The notes under the pieces: generated by a model
Database searches by the model: none
What the model was told of the DNA's origin: nothing
Seen by the model: only the letters and a program-made list of their open reading frames with translations
Assembly (NCBI GenBank): GCA_023333565.1
Contig: JAJKFH010002370.1
Coordinates: 1 to 64,000, forward strand
Source: Puffinus mauretanicus
Lineage: Eukaryota; Chordata; Aves; Procellariiformes; Procellariidae
Length of the DNA: 64,000 nucleotides
Direction of reading: 5' to 3'
Part shown: positions 1 to 11,000 of the stretch, one piece after another
How the letters are laid out: every line of letters starts with the position of its first letter
How positions within the stretch are numbered: position 1 is the first letter of the stretch
Program-made: the position numbers and the translations under genes

Positions 1-19
1 CCCCCCCCCCCCCCCCCCC
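1..19. repeat. Poly-C homopolymer at the window edge
   Basis: Nineteen consecutive C residues, read as G on the sense strand of PLXND1. It could be a genuine homopolymer or a sequencing or contig-edge artefact. The window cuts it, so its full length is unknown. Confidence 0.9.
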
Positions 20-1974
20 TTTTAACATACTGGATAAAGTCTATCATTTGTTTTAAAATAGATATCTATATACACATACACAATTCTGATGTTCCAATTT
101 CTGACAAATGTGGCATTACTGGAAACAATGGGATGGAAGCCACCTGTCCATGGCAGTGAGTCACCCAGGAGGAGTTTTGGTGGACCAAAGTCACCTAATA
201 CCAGGTTGCATGCTTGCCAGCTGGATGAGTAACGGAAGCTCACCTTAGACCCCGCCTGGAGTGAGGTAGTAACTTTTTTTTTTCTTTTCTATTTGGCAGT
301 GTGAAAATGCGGTGGCTACGGCTGGGTTTAGCTTTCATGGGCAGGTTGCCTTTGCCTGCATGTGGATGCTGGCTTCAAGCATGCGGCATTAGCTGCAGTG
401 CAGCCTCTACAGAGGGGCCTGTGTGACGCTGGAGAAGACTCGAGCAGTCACGGCTCCCCTGGCTGCAGGAAGGAGAAAGTTGCCAGCAGAAAAGAGAATG
501 GGCCACCAAGCTGGGATGGGAGGTTTGCCCCAGCAAACCGCAGGAAGGCAGTGAAGTTTCTAGGTCTGTGCAGTGGGACCCTGCTCGCTGACCCCAGTGT
601 AAGGAGTTGTGGGACACTTTCTGCCTTTGTTTGCACCTTGGGGTGCCGGAGCTGCTCTACTGGCCTGCGTGAGTGAGAGCATCGTGCTGCCAGGGGGATG
701 GGGTCCAGCCCCTTTGCCTTTATGGGCCAAAAAAAAGACTGGATACGCAGCAAAACTGCGCTCTCTTGGTTGCTCTCAGGCGACGACCATGGTGAGCTGG
801 GTCCGAAGCAAGCAGAACAAGCTGCTTTAGGAAGACACCTCTGTAGCACTGACCTTTTTTTCAGTGATGATTGCAGGGAGATGTTGGAGCACGTGGGGCA
901 GAGGAAGGGAAGATGCTACCTGGTGTTTTGCCCTGCACGTGGCTCAAGCCCGCTCTGTCAGAGGGCTGCCAGCAGGAGTGAACCCCTGTTGGCATGAGCG
1001 GCATCACCGGGGCTGAGCTGGGGCAGTGCCATAGATGTGTGCGCAGCCAGCACAGCGGGGAGACCGGAGTGCGAGGCAGAAGTCCTTCCCCTCACCCGTT
1101 ACATCTGGTCTTCTGCTTCTGGCTGAAAGGTGGGTGGTTAGGGCGTATTTGCCTACCCACTGCAACCCCAGCTCACTGTGCACACAGATCTGGGAACCTG
1201 GGGAAGGGGGAGCAGCCCTTCCCACACTGTCTAACACGTAACGTGCTCCCTCCGGCTCCGTAACAGCTGTCTCCGTTAGGGGATAAAGTGCTTTCACCAT
1301 GCCTTAGCTACTTGGGAAGCAACTGCTTTGTCCCAGCCCCGAGTTCCCCATGTTGCCCAAGTCTCAGATGGAGGAGTGGTTATGTTTACATATACAGTAC
1401 AAAAATTAAAAGGCACAAAAATACACAGAATGCAGCAGATGGTGAACAGTGATAGAGTCCCTGGTGTTGGAAAAACAAGGATGTCAGAGGGATGGTGCGC
1501 AAGGGAGTTCAGGCGTTGCTCTGATGGCCTTTGCTGTCTCTACTCGTTACTCCCTGAGGCTACCCTCCTGCTTTGCGTCTATTGTTACGACTTCTACAGC
1601 CCCGTCTCTCATCCTGAGGAACCACAAACAGGGATGCAGGGAGCCGCTGACCGTTCAGGCGCTGATCAGAGGGAAGTGGTGAACTGAGCTTGCCACAAGT
1701 GAAACGTCTCCATTTCTGGCTGGCAGCAAATAAATTATGGGTGCCACAGTGCAGACCAGAGGGGTTTTGAGCTGCTCGGAAAGGTGTCTCGTGGCTTCTT
1801 GTTAGGTGAGGGAGCCCTTCAGCCGCGGGCCAGGCCCACCCCCACCACAAGGCTGGTTTGAGAATGACCCTGGCGGAGGCGATCCACGGTGGATCCACGG
1901 TGTATCTGCGGCTGAAGGCAGGTTCCCTATGGCACTGCGCTGCGGAGAAGGTCACTTCCAGGGCTGCAGTCGGC
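1..1974 (-). other. Presumed PLXND1 3' UTR and downstream DNA
   Basis: This sequence follows the stop codon on the minus strand. No AATAAA or ATTAAA poly(A) signal reading in the minus direction was found, so the mRNA 3' end cannot be placed. Only weak variants occur, such as CATAAA near 717-722. Base content is mixed and no repeat family was recognised apart from a poly-C run at 1-19 and a small direct repeat of GATCCACGGTG near 1880-1901. No protein-coding gene is supported. Confidence 0.5.
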
Positions 1975-2091
1975 CTAGGCTTCGCTGCAGCACTCATAGA
2001 TGTTATCCTCCATGAGCGCAACCACTTGCTCAAACTTGTGCTGCAGCTGGGTGCGCTTTGTTGTGGGGTTGGCGTCCAGGGCGGCCACGAT
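1975..2091 (-). CDS. PLXND1: PLXND1 exon E35: final coding exon and stop
   Basis: Encodes 38 residues and a TAG stop at 1975-1977. Ends [11 protein letters not shown]. The terminal Ser-Glu-Ala is the recognised PDZ-type ligand through which PLXND1 binds GIPC1. The residue four from the end is Cys; mammalian PLXND1 has Tyr there as recalled. Acceptor TCCTGCAG. Confidence 0.97.
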   Translation of the reverse strand: MVAALDANPTTKRTQLQHKFEQVVALMEDNIYECCSEA

Positions 2092-5000
2092 CTGCAGGAG
2101 ACGTGGGCAGGTGGGCGGCTGAGGCAGTGTGGGCAGGGGTGCCCAGCTGCCAGCCCAGCTCCCCCCGACAGCACTGTTGAGCCCAAATCCCAGCTGGGCC
2201 TCCATCAGGGAGAGCCCACCCTGCCCCACAGCCCCTGCGCTCACACACCCCAGCACCCTCCGGCTGCTCCAGGGCACAGCCGAGTCCCTGGGCGGGGGGT
2301 GGGAGAGGAAGGGAATGCAACCAAAGACTAATGCAGTAATAGAGCTCACGGTGCAGAGCTAGCCCGCAGCACAGGGGTGCAGGGCGTCAGGAGCCAGCCA
2401 GGGCCGGTGCCTCAGCTGGGGGTGGTGGGTGGCAAGTTATTTTGGGTGGGGACTGTATCAGCATGCTCTGCCCTCCTGAAAGCATCTGTGGGTCTACACA
2501 TCGGGCAGCCCCGCTTCAGTCCAGCCCAGCCAAACGCTGTTAAAATCAGCCAGGAATAGCTGGCCTTCTCTTCCAAGAAGTTGTCAGGCAAGGGATAGGA
2601 GAGCAGGTGCATCTGTGTGTGCATATATTACATATGAGTGTGGGATTATGCAAAAAACAGTAATCCCTTTTCTGTGGGGCTGGATGCAGGCATCTGACTG
2701 CTTGGTTACAACATACTGCTTGTTATTCCCTCCACAGGTATGCTGGGGCCTGAGTGCAGTTGAACCCACTTACCTGGGAGCGATATCTCTTGGCGTATTT
2801 GTATATCTCAGCCATGGCGACATTGGTGTTGAATTCGTTCCGGTATTTCTTTACATAGATAGAACAAAGAGGGGAGGAATATTAATGTGATGCAGCAAGT
2901 GAGTTCAAGCCCAATCAGCAGGCATTAACTAGATTAGAAGAAGGTTTTGCCTGGGTATTTTTGTTACTGTTGCATTGATGCAGCCAGACTTTTGACTTAC
3001 TCCTTTAAGGAAGGTACATTTGCTTACATCAGGAACAGTCTCAGACTTTTTCAAAGCCAGCCTTAAATGCCCATGCTTGATAGCATTGTTTACCACTCTG
3101 TGCTCAAAGCCATTTCAAAGGATGGGACAGCGCAGGAGCTGGGCAGAGGAACGCTGATGGAAAAAACCCGCTCGGTGGCTGGAGCTAAAACGCCGTGGGG
3201 AGATGGTTTGATTTTGAGGAAGCTGTGGCGCATCGCTGGCAGGACTCGGACCCGGAGCGTGGCTGCCAGCTCCTGTAGCTGGTACCAGGGCCAGCACCTG
3301 GGCCAGCTGCCAGGGCTGGCTGCCAGCGGGCTGCCTGGGACTCGGGGCTGGCCCTGGCAGTTGGCGCCTGGGGGCCAGCTGGCCGGGGGGCTGCAGGACT
3401 GCGCAGATCCTTTTCCAAACTTCCTGGCTCTTTCACACTGAATTTTGCTTTCAACTCCCAGTGGTGCCAAAGCTAGTTAGGTTCAAGCTAACTCGTGGGT
3501 GTTTACTGCAGCTCTGGCAGTAACTGAAGATGCTTGGAATTAGGTCAGATGAAGTTTGTGCATGGAACTTTGAGGCAAAATATCCTTTCTTGTTTGCTCC
3601 TTCCAGCATCGAAGCAATAGCTGATTGCAGCGTATCTGCATTCCCTGCCACTCCCAGACTCCTGCCTGGAGCACGCTTGGTGCTCCTCGCTCTGGCAGGG
3701 CACCGAGCCTGCAGACCCGTCCCCATCCTGGGCACAGGGGTGCACACAGGCTGAGCCCCCCCTCCATGAGTCCCCCCGCTGCAGCCCAGCGCGCCTTACC
3801 CGTGACTCCTCTGCGAGGTGGGCGTTCATTTCCTGCTCACTGAGTGGAGGCATGTCATGGATTTGCTTGTAGTATCGCTGCACTATCTTCCTATACTCGG
3901 GGATCTCCTTGGCGTACAGTAGTTTATTGGTCGGGGAGTCCTAGCGCAAGGGCGAGATACTGAAATCAGACACCGTATTGTTCCTGGCTGGAAACTTTTT
4001 ATCCTGTTTGTCTGACCAAAGGGCTAACCATCAGATACCAACTTCAGCTACAGCTGGGTTCAAGAAACAGCTACATCTTTGGTCCTGGCTTTCCACAGAC
4101 AGGAGTGCGGTGGGACCGCACTGAGGCACAAAACAGCTAACGACAGAGGCGCTTGCTCAAACTCATCAAGGTGCTGCGGACAGGTACCACCCGCCTGCGG
4201 AGCCACAGCACCATCCCTCTGCCCTTCTTCCTAGCAGGAGCTAAACGTTTGTTAGATACAATGCCAGTGAAGGTGGTCTATGTGAATGTGTTTTAATTTG
4301 CAGCAAAGGCAGGCTAAAAAGCATACACAGGGTCAGGTGAGGTGGCTTGCTGCCAGGTGATGCTCTGCAGATGAGTGTAGCACAACTGTGTTAGATAAAA
4401 CACTTGTGCTCCGTGGCTCTGTGTGTGGAAATTGGTTACAAGGGAAGGGCTTCTGCATGCATTTACTCAGGTCTCTTGAGTGGCCAGCTTGATTTAAACC
4501 GAAGAACAAAGCTCTCTTACAAGCTGAACTTTGTCAGTTGAAATGTTGCTCTTGGATTTTTCATGTAGCTTTGATTTATTTTGCATTGGCTAACCCAGCC
4601 TGCCTGGCCTACATTGAGTGCACGTAAAGTAATTAACAGAAAATACTGAGTCGTCTTGATTAATGTCAGCTTGGACAAAGCAGTCTTAACCTCCCAGCCA
4701 CATGATCGGGTTGTACCAGTGAAGGCATAACCCTGCCTGCACTCCTTGCAAACACAAGCATGAATGATTTTAACCTCAAGGCAATCCTGCCCTGCTGATA
4801 TCATTACCCCGGGAATGAACTTGGCTGACTGGCTTAGCGTTGCATCCCGAAGGGAAACAGCTCCAGGCTCGGGGACACAGAGGGGAGCAAGATCAACGTG
4901 TCTCGCTGTCCCGACACTGGAGTGCAGGACTGCTCCCTGGTGCTCTGACAGGTGGAGAGGGGAGGGAGGATCTTCAGAGGAGACAAGCACCGCAGGGCTC

Positions 5001-8000
5001 TAGCCGTGGGGGCAGCATCTTCAGCTGTATTGGGCAGTAAATAAGGAAGCCCAGGGTAACAGCAATCTGCTGCTGCAATATGTAGCGTGGCTAATGCTGC
5101 AGGGGGAATGGGAAATGGGCACCAGGCTGTGGCACGAGATCCCACAGCAGTTTATTTTCAAACCCAATGATACGGCATTACAAGAATATAGCCAAGTTAC
5201 AGAGCCTGCTCACAACACTTTTATTCCCCCTTGGAAACCCAAAAGAAACCCATGCTGCCTCTTTTTTAAGTTATTTTTTAATTTGTGTCTGATTTGTCTG
5301 TATTATGAAGAGATGGGTACTGGTTTATTAACTGCTTGCACACTGTAGATGTACGGAGTCTGAGTCTGCGCTCACATTTGCAGCATCAAGAGCACAACGC
5401 TGAAATCAGGGGAAGAATCCAGCCTGGAAAACTTTCAGCGATATACTGCGTGTATATGCAAACTGATTTTTATGCTGAGGATTTATTCTTCCCACATTAC
5501 TCAACAATTCCTTCACTTAGGCTATTGTATTCCTGAAAAATGTTTCCATCTGCTGTCTGACTCCAGCTGACCCCTCTTCCCCTCATCCACAGCTTGACAA
5601 GGACAAATTGTAGGTGTTTCGTAACACATGCAAAAAAAAGTCTCAAACCTAAACAAACAAAAAATCAAGCGCTCATTAGATCTTCCTCCAGTATTAACCT
5701 CTCCCAGTGAAGGCTTCCTGTTGCTCTCAGCCTGGGGGATGCACTGAGCAGCGCCCGCCTCCCGCCCCTCTCTCCGTAGGGTCCCCTCTACGTCACACAC
5801 TGTGCTGCCGCCAGCCCCCGGGGCGGGAGGGCGGTAGGGGACGATTTACAGCATTTCTTAATAAAACTTATTTATGTTGGGAAGTTTCAAATGTCAACAC
5901 TGCACTCAGCCAAGCCAGTGGGAGAAGAGAAAACATGCGCACTGGACATCTCACTGCCTGCCAGCCCCACAGAATGGTGCGTGGGAGCCGATGGCGGGAG
6001 AGGAGACCTGGCCTGCGCAGGCTCGCATTTGCTCGGAGCAGGCATAGGTTCCTAGACAGGCGTGCAGAGTCTGCCAGGCTCTGACCACACACCGGAGGTG
6101 GCCAGCGTGTGATGGAGACACTGCCACCGGAGGGGCGCGCCCACCCGAGGGGAGCGCCCACCCGAGGGGAGCACCACGTGCTCCACAGGCAGGGCTACGG
6201 CAGCGCCCATCAAGTGCTTCCCAGGTGCTGATGGATGGCGTCAACGGGATGGCCCCAGGCAGTCCCCACACCTCCACGTGAGCCAGGCTGGGTCTGGGCT
6301 GCCTAGGCAGGCGCAGCCCATGTTCACGAAGGCTCAGCTCACCTCCGGAGCTTCTCACGGCTCTCCTAGGCGAGAAGCTGTGCAGAAACCACTGACAGTG
6401 ATGATTAAAGCTTCACCTGAAGCTACGTCATTTTCCATCCTGCCACTAGGAGTTTACATTGTCCCTCAGCTGCTGTTACGGGATTGTTAGACTAATGTTC
6501 GCCCCTAAACCAGCCCGGACTGAGGGAGCTGGGCTCCTGTGCCGAGTCTTGCCTGTGCCCCGAGCAGAGCTGACACCCGCCCGTGCTCGCTTTGGTACGC
6601 CTGCCAGAGCCAACAACAGAGAACATTCGTCTGCTCAGGCAGCAGCTCAGCCCCGTCAGGAAGCGTTACAGACGTTGCGCTGAGAAAGCTGGGTGCTCTC
6701 CTGGGACCGCGGGACAACTCGTACAGCCTCTAGGAACACCGAGCACACAAGCCAGCGGCTGGGTCTCCCTCCACCCTCCAAGCCTTCCGGGCTGGGGCCT
6801 TGCCCTTTGTCCATCCTGCCTGTCACCCTGGGTTCCCACTCCCTGGTCACTGTTTGTGACAGGCGGCGCAAACTTCAAGCTCAAACCTGAACAAAGTGGT
6901 GGGGAAGGAAGGGGGAGAATTCATCCTTGGAGACAGCCAAAACTCAACTGCATGGACCTGAGCAAGAGGCTCCCAGCCAGCCCTGCTGCTGGGGGAGGTT
7001 GGCCTGGGTGACCTCTGACAGTCCCTTCCCACCCGCACTGGTCTGTGTCTATGACCGCCCGAGCAGGAGTGAGATGTCCTCTCCAGAAGGTACCTTGCCC
7101 AGCTGCAGGTCAGACAGGGAGCAGGCGTCAATGAAGGCCTGGGCTATCACAGAGAGACAGGCGTCGATGTGGTCTGTCTTGTCAATGTCGAAGACGAACT
7201 GCGGGTTCTTCAGGATGTTGACCCAAAACCTCAGAGGTAGGCTGCGAAGGAAACAAGCCACGAACACACACCGGGTGTATTCCAGAGGGAGAGGGGAGGA
7301 AATGCAGGAAAGATGATGATAGAAAGTGAATAATAGAGAGGAAAAAAATGAGGAGCCAGGTTCTGCTGTTTAATCGCATCTTGGTAGCGTACGGCCCTCT
7401 GCCTAGCTAGAGGGGGCAGGCACACGTCTTCACCCTGAAGAGACATCTCTTCAGGCTGAAGCATGCGGCACGGACAGGAGACTTCATGTCCAGCCTTGTC
7501 TTGGTGAGCGTACCCTTGCTCCTTCAGCAGCTCCCCGAGCTACTGGCAGGTGTGCCTGCATGGGGCTGTTGAATCAGGCTTCCCCTCTTGCTGATTCTTG
7601 TAGCAATGGTGTCAGCTCCTTCTCCTTCTTCCCCAGTAACCATCATCTGGTTCTGATGGTAAGCCTGGCCCTACGAAATGCATTTCATGTGTCTTTTTTT
7701 CTGCGCTCTCATGATTTTCTCCTCCAGTTATTTCACTGCTCATTTGGCCACAACACAGTTTCAGTATATCGCTCGCCCGTCCTACCATCCCTCCTCAGCA
7801 GCTAAGGAGTGAAAGCCGCTGTAAGTCTTTGCTGTACTGGCAATTAAAGGTAATGAAGGGTAGGCAAATCTGTAGCTCAACGGTTGTGTCTGCGTGCCTG
7901 CTAACCCAGCCAAATTTGTTTTTAATTTTCACATGTTGGGCTGGAAACAGTTACTGTCCCTGCAGCCTCAGGAGCACTGAGCCTCTCCTCGACACTCCCT

Positions 8001-11000
8001 CCAAGCTCCCTGCTCTCCCCGGTTAAATCTTCTGGTTTCTCCCCTGCTCTATTTCCCCTCTTCGCTTTGGCTGCCCCACCCCATTCCTGCTGCTCATCAT
8101 GTCCCTCAGCACTGCTCCCGGCTGGTTGCCAGTGCTGTGGTGCCCGCCAGCATGATACTGTCACAGCACCAGCTCCTGGAGTCCTGTGAATACCTTGGAG
8201 TCTCAGCTTGGTTACAGAGGTAAGTCTGGAAAAGTGCCCCCAAGGGCTGAAAGCCAGAAAGCAAATGAAAAGGAGCCAAATATGCTGTTTTTAAAATCTC
8301 CATGATGTTTTCAGACCTGACATGATTTTGGAGACTGTCTCAGATCTCCAGTGCTTGGAGCTAACACCATTGCTATCTCCCGTCCCTCTTCTGTGTCTCC
8401 TTTAATTACTTGCATTAGTGTGCCAGTTTGTTCTGCCCTTTCTCTGCCTATGCCTCCTCTTCCAGCTCACTGTTCCCCGAGGTCTGTGTTTGTTCAAAGC
8501 TCTCCAAGCCTGTGTTTGGCCTCATCTGTCACCACCCCCTCCACTACCCCTCCTGTTTTCCAAGTCCCTCTTCTACTTTTAGCAACCTAATGATTAGTCC
8601 AGGACACCAAGGCTTTGCAGCTGCTGCTCCTGAGAGATGGAAGTAAAGAAAGAAGAGATTTCCTCTTCCAAACCTGTTGGTCTTCCAGATGTGCATAGTG
8701 TCAGGGTCTGTGATCCCTCTTTTCTCTGCTTGCTCCTCTAGAAAGTCAAAGAAATACTTCACAGCCACAGGTGGTTTATCATCTCGGATACTGAGAATGG
8801 CTTTGAACAAGTCGTCCAGGAACTTCTGCAGCGTGCCCTGCGGGACAAGTGCACACCATAGAGACTGAGGAAAGCAGCAGCACCCAAGCCCAGGAAAACA
8901 GTGTGAGGGGCTGCGACTGCTGTGCAGCAGGGGAAGTCCGTTGCTGCCAGTTGGATAAATCAGAAGAGAAAGGGGATGCCGAACGAGGGAGGGAAAGGTT
9001 TGTTTGTGCATAGTGATATAATTAGCTTGCATTTGGCAAGCATTTTGGCATCGAGATTTTCTTTCTTACTGCTAGAATCTCACATCTGTGATTGTTCTGC
9101 ACAGTAAATACAAAGAAGACTGGAGACTGCTGGCCATTCTTGTGATCTCTGCTCCAGTGAGGCATCATGCTGGGATTAAAGATGGGCTGGGAGCCCAACT
9201 GCTGGAGCTGAGCACTCGCAGAGGGTGGGGAAGTTCAAATCTGAATTAAGATTGCACAGACATTCCCCCTGCTCCCAGAGCTGAGCAGCTCCATCTCCTT
9301 TCCCAGCAGGATCTCTCGCTGGGGAAATGGGTTCAGGTCTAAACTGTGCATCACGAACCCTGAGGCGGTCAGCATCCCTTTCACATGCACAGACCCCAGA
9401 CCAGCCTGGGGAGATCGTGTGGGGCTTCACACAGCAGCACTGCTGCTCGGAGAGCAAGCTGGAAAGCTGGAGGGAATCCAAAAAGCCAGTGGTGCCCAGC
9501 AGCCTCACTAAACAAGCTCCAGCCGCCCAGGACAGAAGAGTCCCACTGCCTCTCGAGAGCTACCGGCCCTGCAGTGCTCCTTCCCTAAAGTAGGCTTCTC
9601 GCTACAGACCACAAACAATGATCCCACCTGCCGCGAATGAGGACATCCCATCCCCTACCTTTGTGGAGAGCAGCCTGGTCAGGTAGATCTCTGGTAGGAC
9701 TTTCTTCCTATGGCTCTGTCTGTGGGACTTCTTATGTTCAACTGATTCATCAGTTGGGAGAACCTGGTCCGATATAAAACACATGTTCAGAGCGCTCCTC
9801 TCTGTAAGTGTCACACTGAATTTTCCTTAAAGTATAGAATTTCAACTGCATATAAAATTCAATTAAAAAGCAGTTACTGTATTATAAATACACCCTTATA
9901 TGGCTCTACAAAAGTGATTCATAATACTCAGTTTTTCTGACATTTGTTTCTCTTGCGCTCTTTATTGCCTTTCTCAAGCTAGACAAAGAAAATGAAACAA
10001 TCAATCTCACTTTGCATGTTAGTCTGCTTGCCTTCCTGGTCTCTGTGCAGTACTCCTGTGTGGCTGCAGTTTAGGCTCCCAGGAGCAACGCACAAAGCTT
10101 CCGTGGAAACCAGCTTTTCTTAGATTTGGAAAAAGTGCAAGAACAATCAGCCAATATTCCTACCCTGGCCTTTTTAAAAACAAAAATAAATATTCCACTG
10201 GTCAGGTCAGTTAATTACTGCTGTATAATGACCTAGCAAGCCATTTAAGTCCATCTTGGCATTGTTTCACGTGTGCACATTCGGTTTCCTGTCCCTTCTC
10301 CCTCCTTGCTCCCCGTGTACGTGTGCGTGCACGCACGTGTGTGCATGCATCATGTGTTCGTACTCTATTTGAGCACGAAAACTTTAGCAGAGAAAAAAAA
10401 TCAGGCTATAAAATATCATTGTTGTCCATAACACTTTTTTTCGTAACAGCTTTTAGCAACGTTTAGCACTTCGTACTTCCAGCGTGGCGCACAAGCAGGA
10501 ACTAATAAATCTCCCCCGCCCTGGGAAGTAGGCAGCATGCCAGGAGCTGCTGGTAGGTGACTTGACCAAGGCTGCGTGGGGTGCTGCTGGCGGCGCTCCT
10601 GAACCCTTCGTGGCTGCTGACAGCTAGATCAGGCACAACAATCGCTTTGCCATCCTGGTAATTTCTTATTGTGTCCCATAGTACTAAAGCTTGTCTACAG
10701 ATAACCTTTCTGCGCCTCTTTGAGCCTCTCTGAAGAAAACTAACGAGCCCTGATCCAGCTTGTTCATCACATCTGACGTTCCAGCCCACAGAGATGAATT
10801 AAGTTAATATCAGCAAGGCTGAGAAGATTTTCTCCTCTTTCATCACATACACTGAAAAAACAGGACACACAGACTTAAGCGCACGAGGGACGAGACTGGT
10901 GACCTCTTTGCTCCCAGCGCTTTCCAGGCTGCCACCTTCCGGGGGGACGTCTCCCCAACAGCCAGCCTGGCAGCAGAGGACAGCCTGGCCACCTGCCCGG

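Larger units (their letters stand above)
3941..7093 (-). other. Intron between E33 and E32
   Basis: A 3.2-kb intron. It contains a GC-rich segment at about 5750-6320 with a G-quadruplex-like run (5820-5840) and a 17-bp tandem duplication (6137-6170), and a CR1 tail at its upstream end. No coding sequence or RNA gene is supported. Confidence 0.85.

Noticed and set aside
1727..1735. AATAAA-like motif as the PLXND1 poly(A) signal
   Set aside because: It reads AATAAA on the plus strand, the wrong direction for a minus-strand gene.
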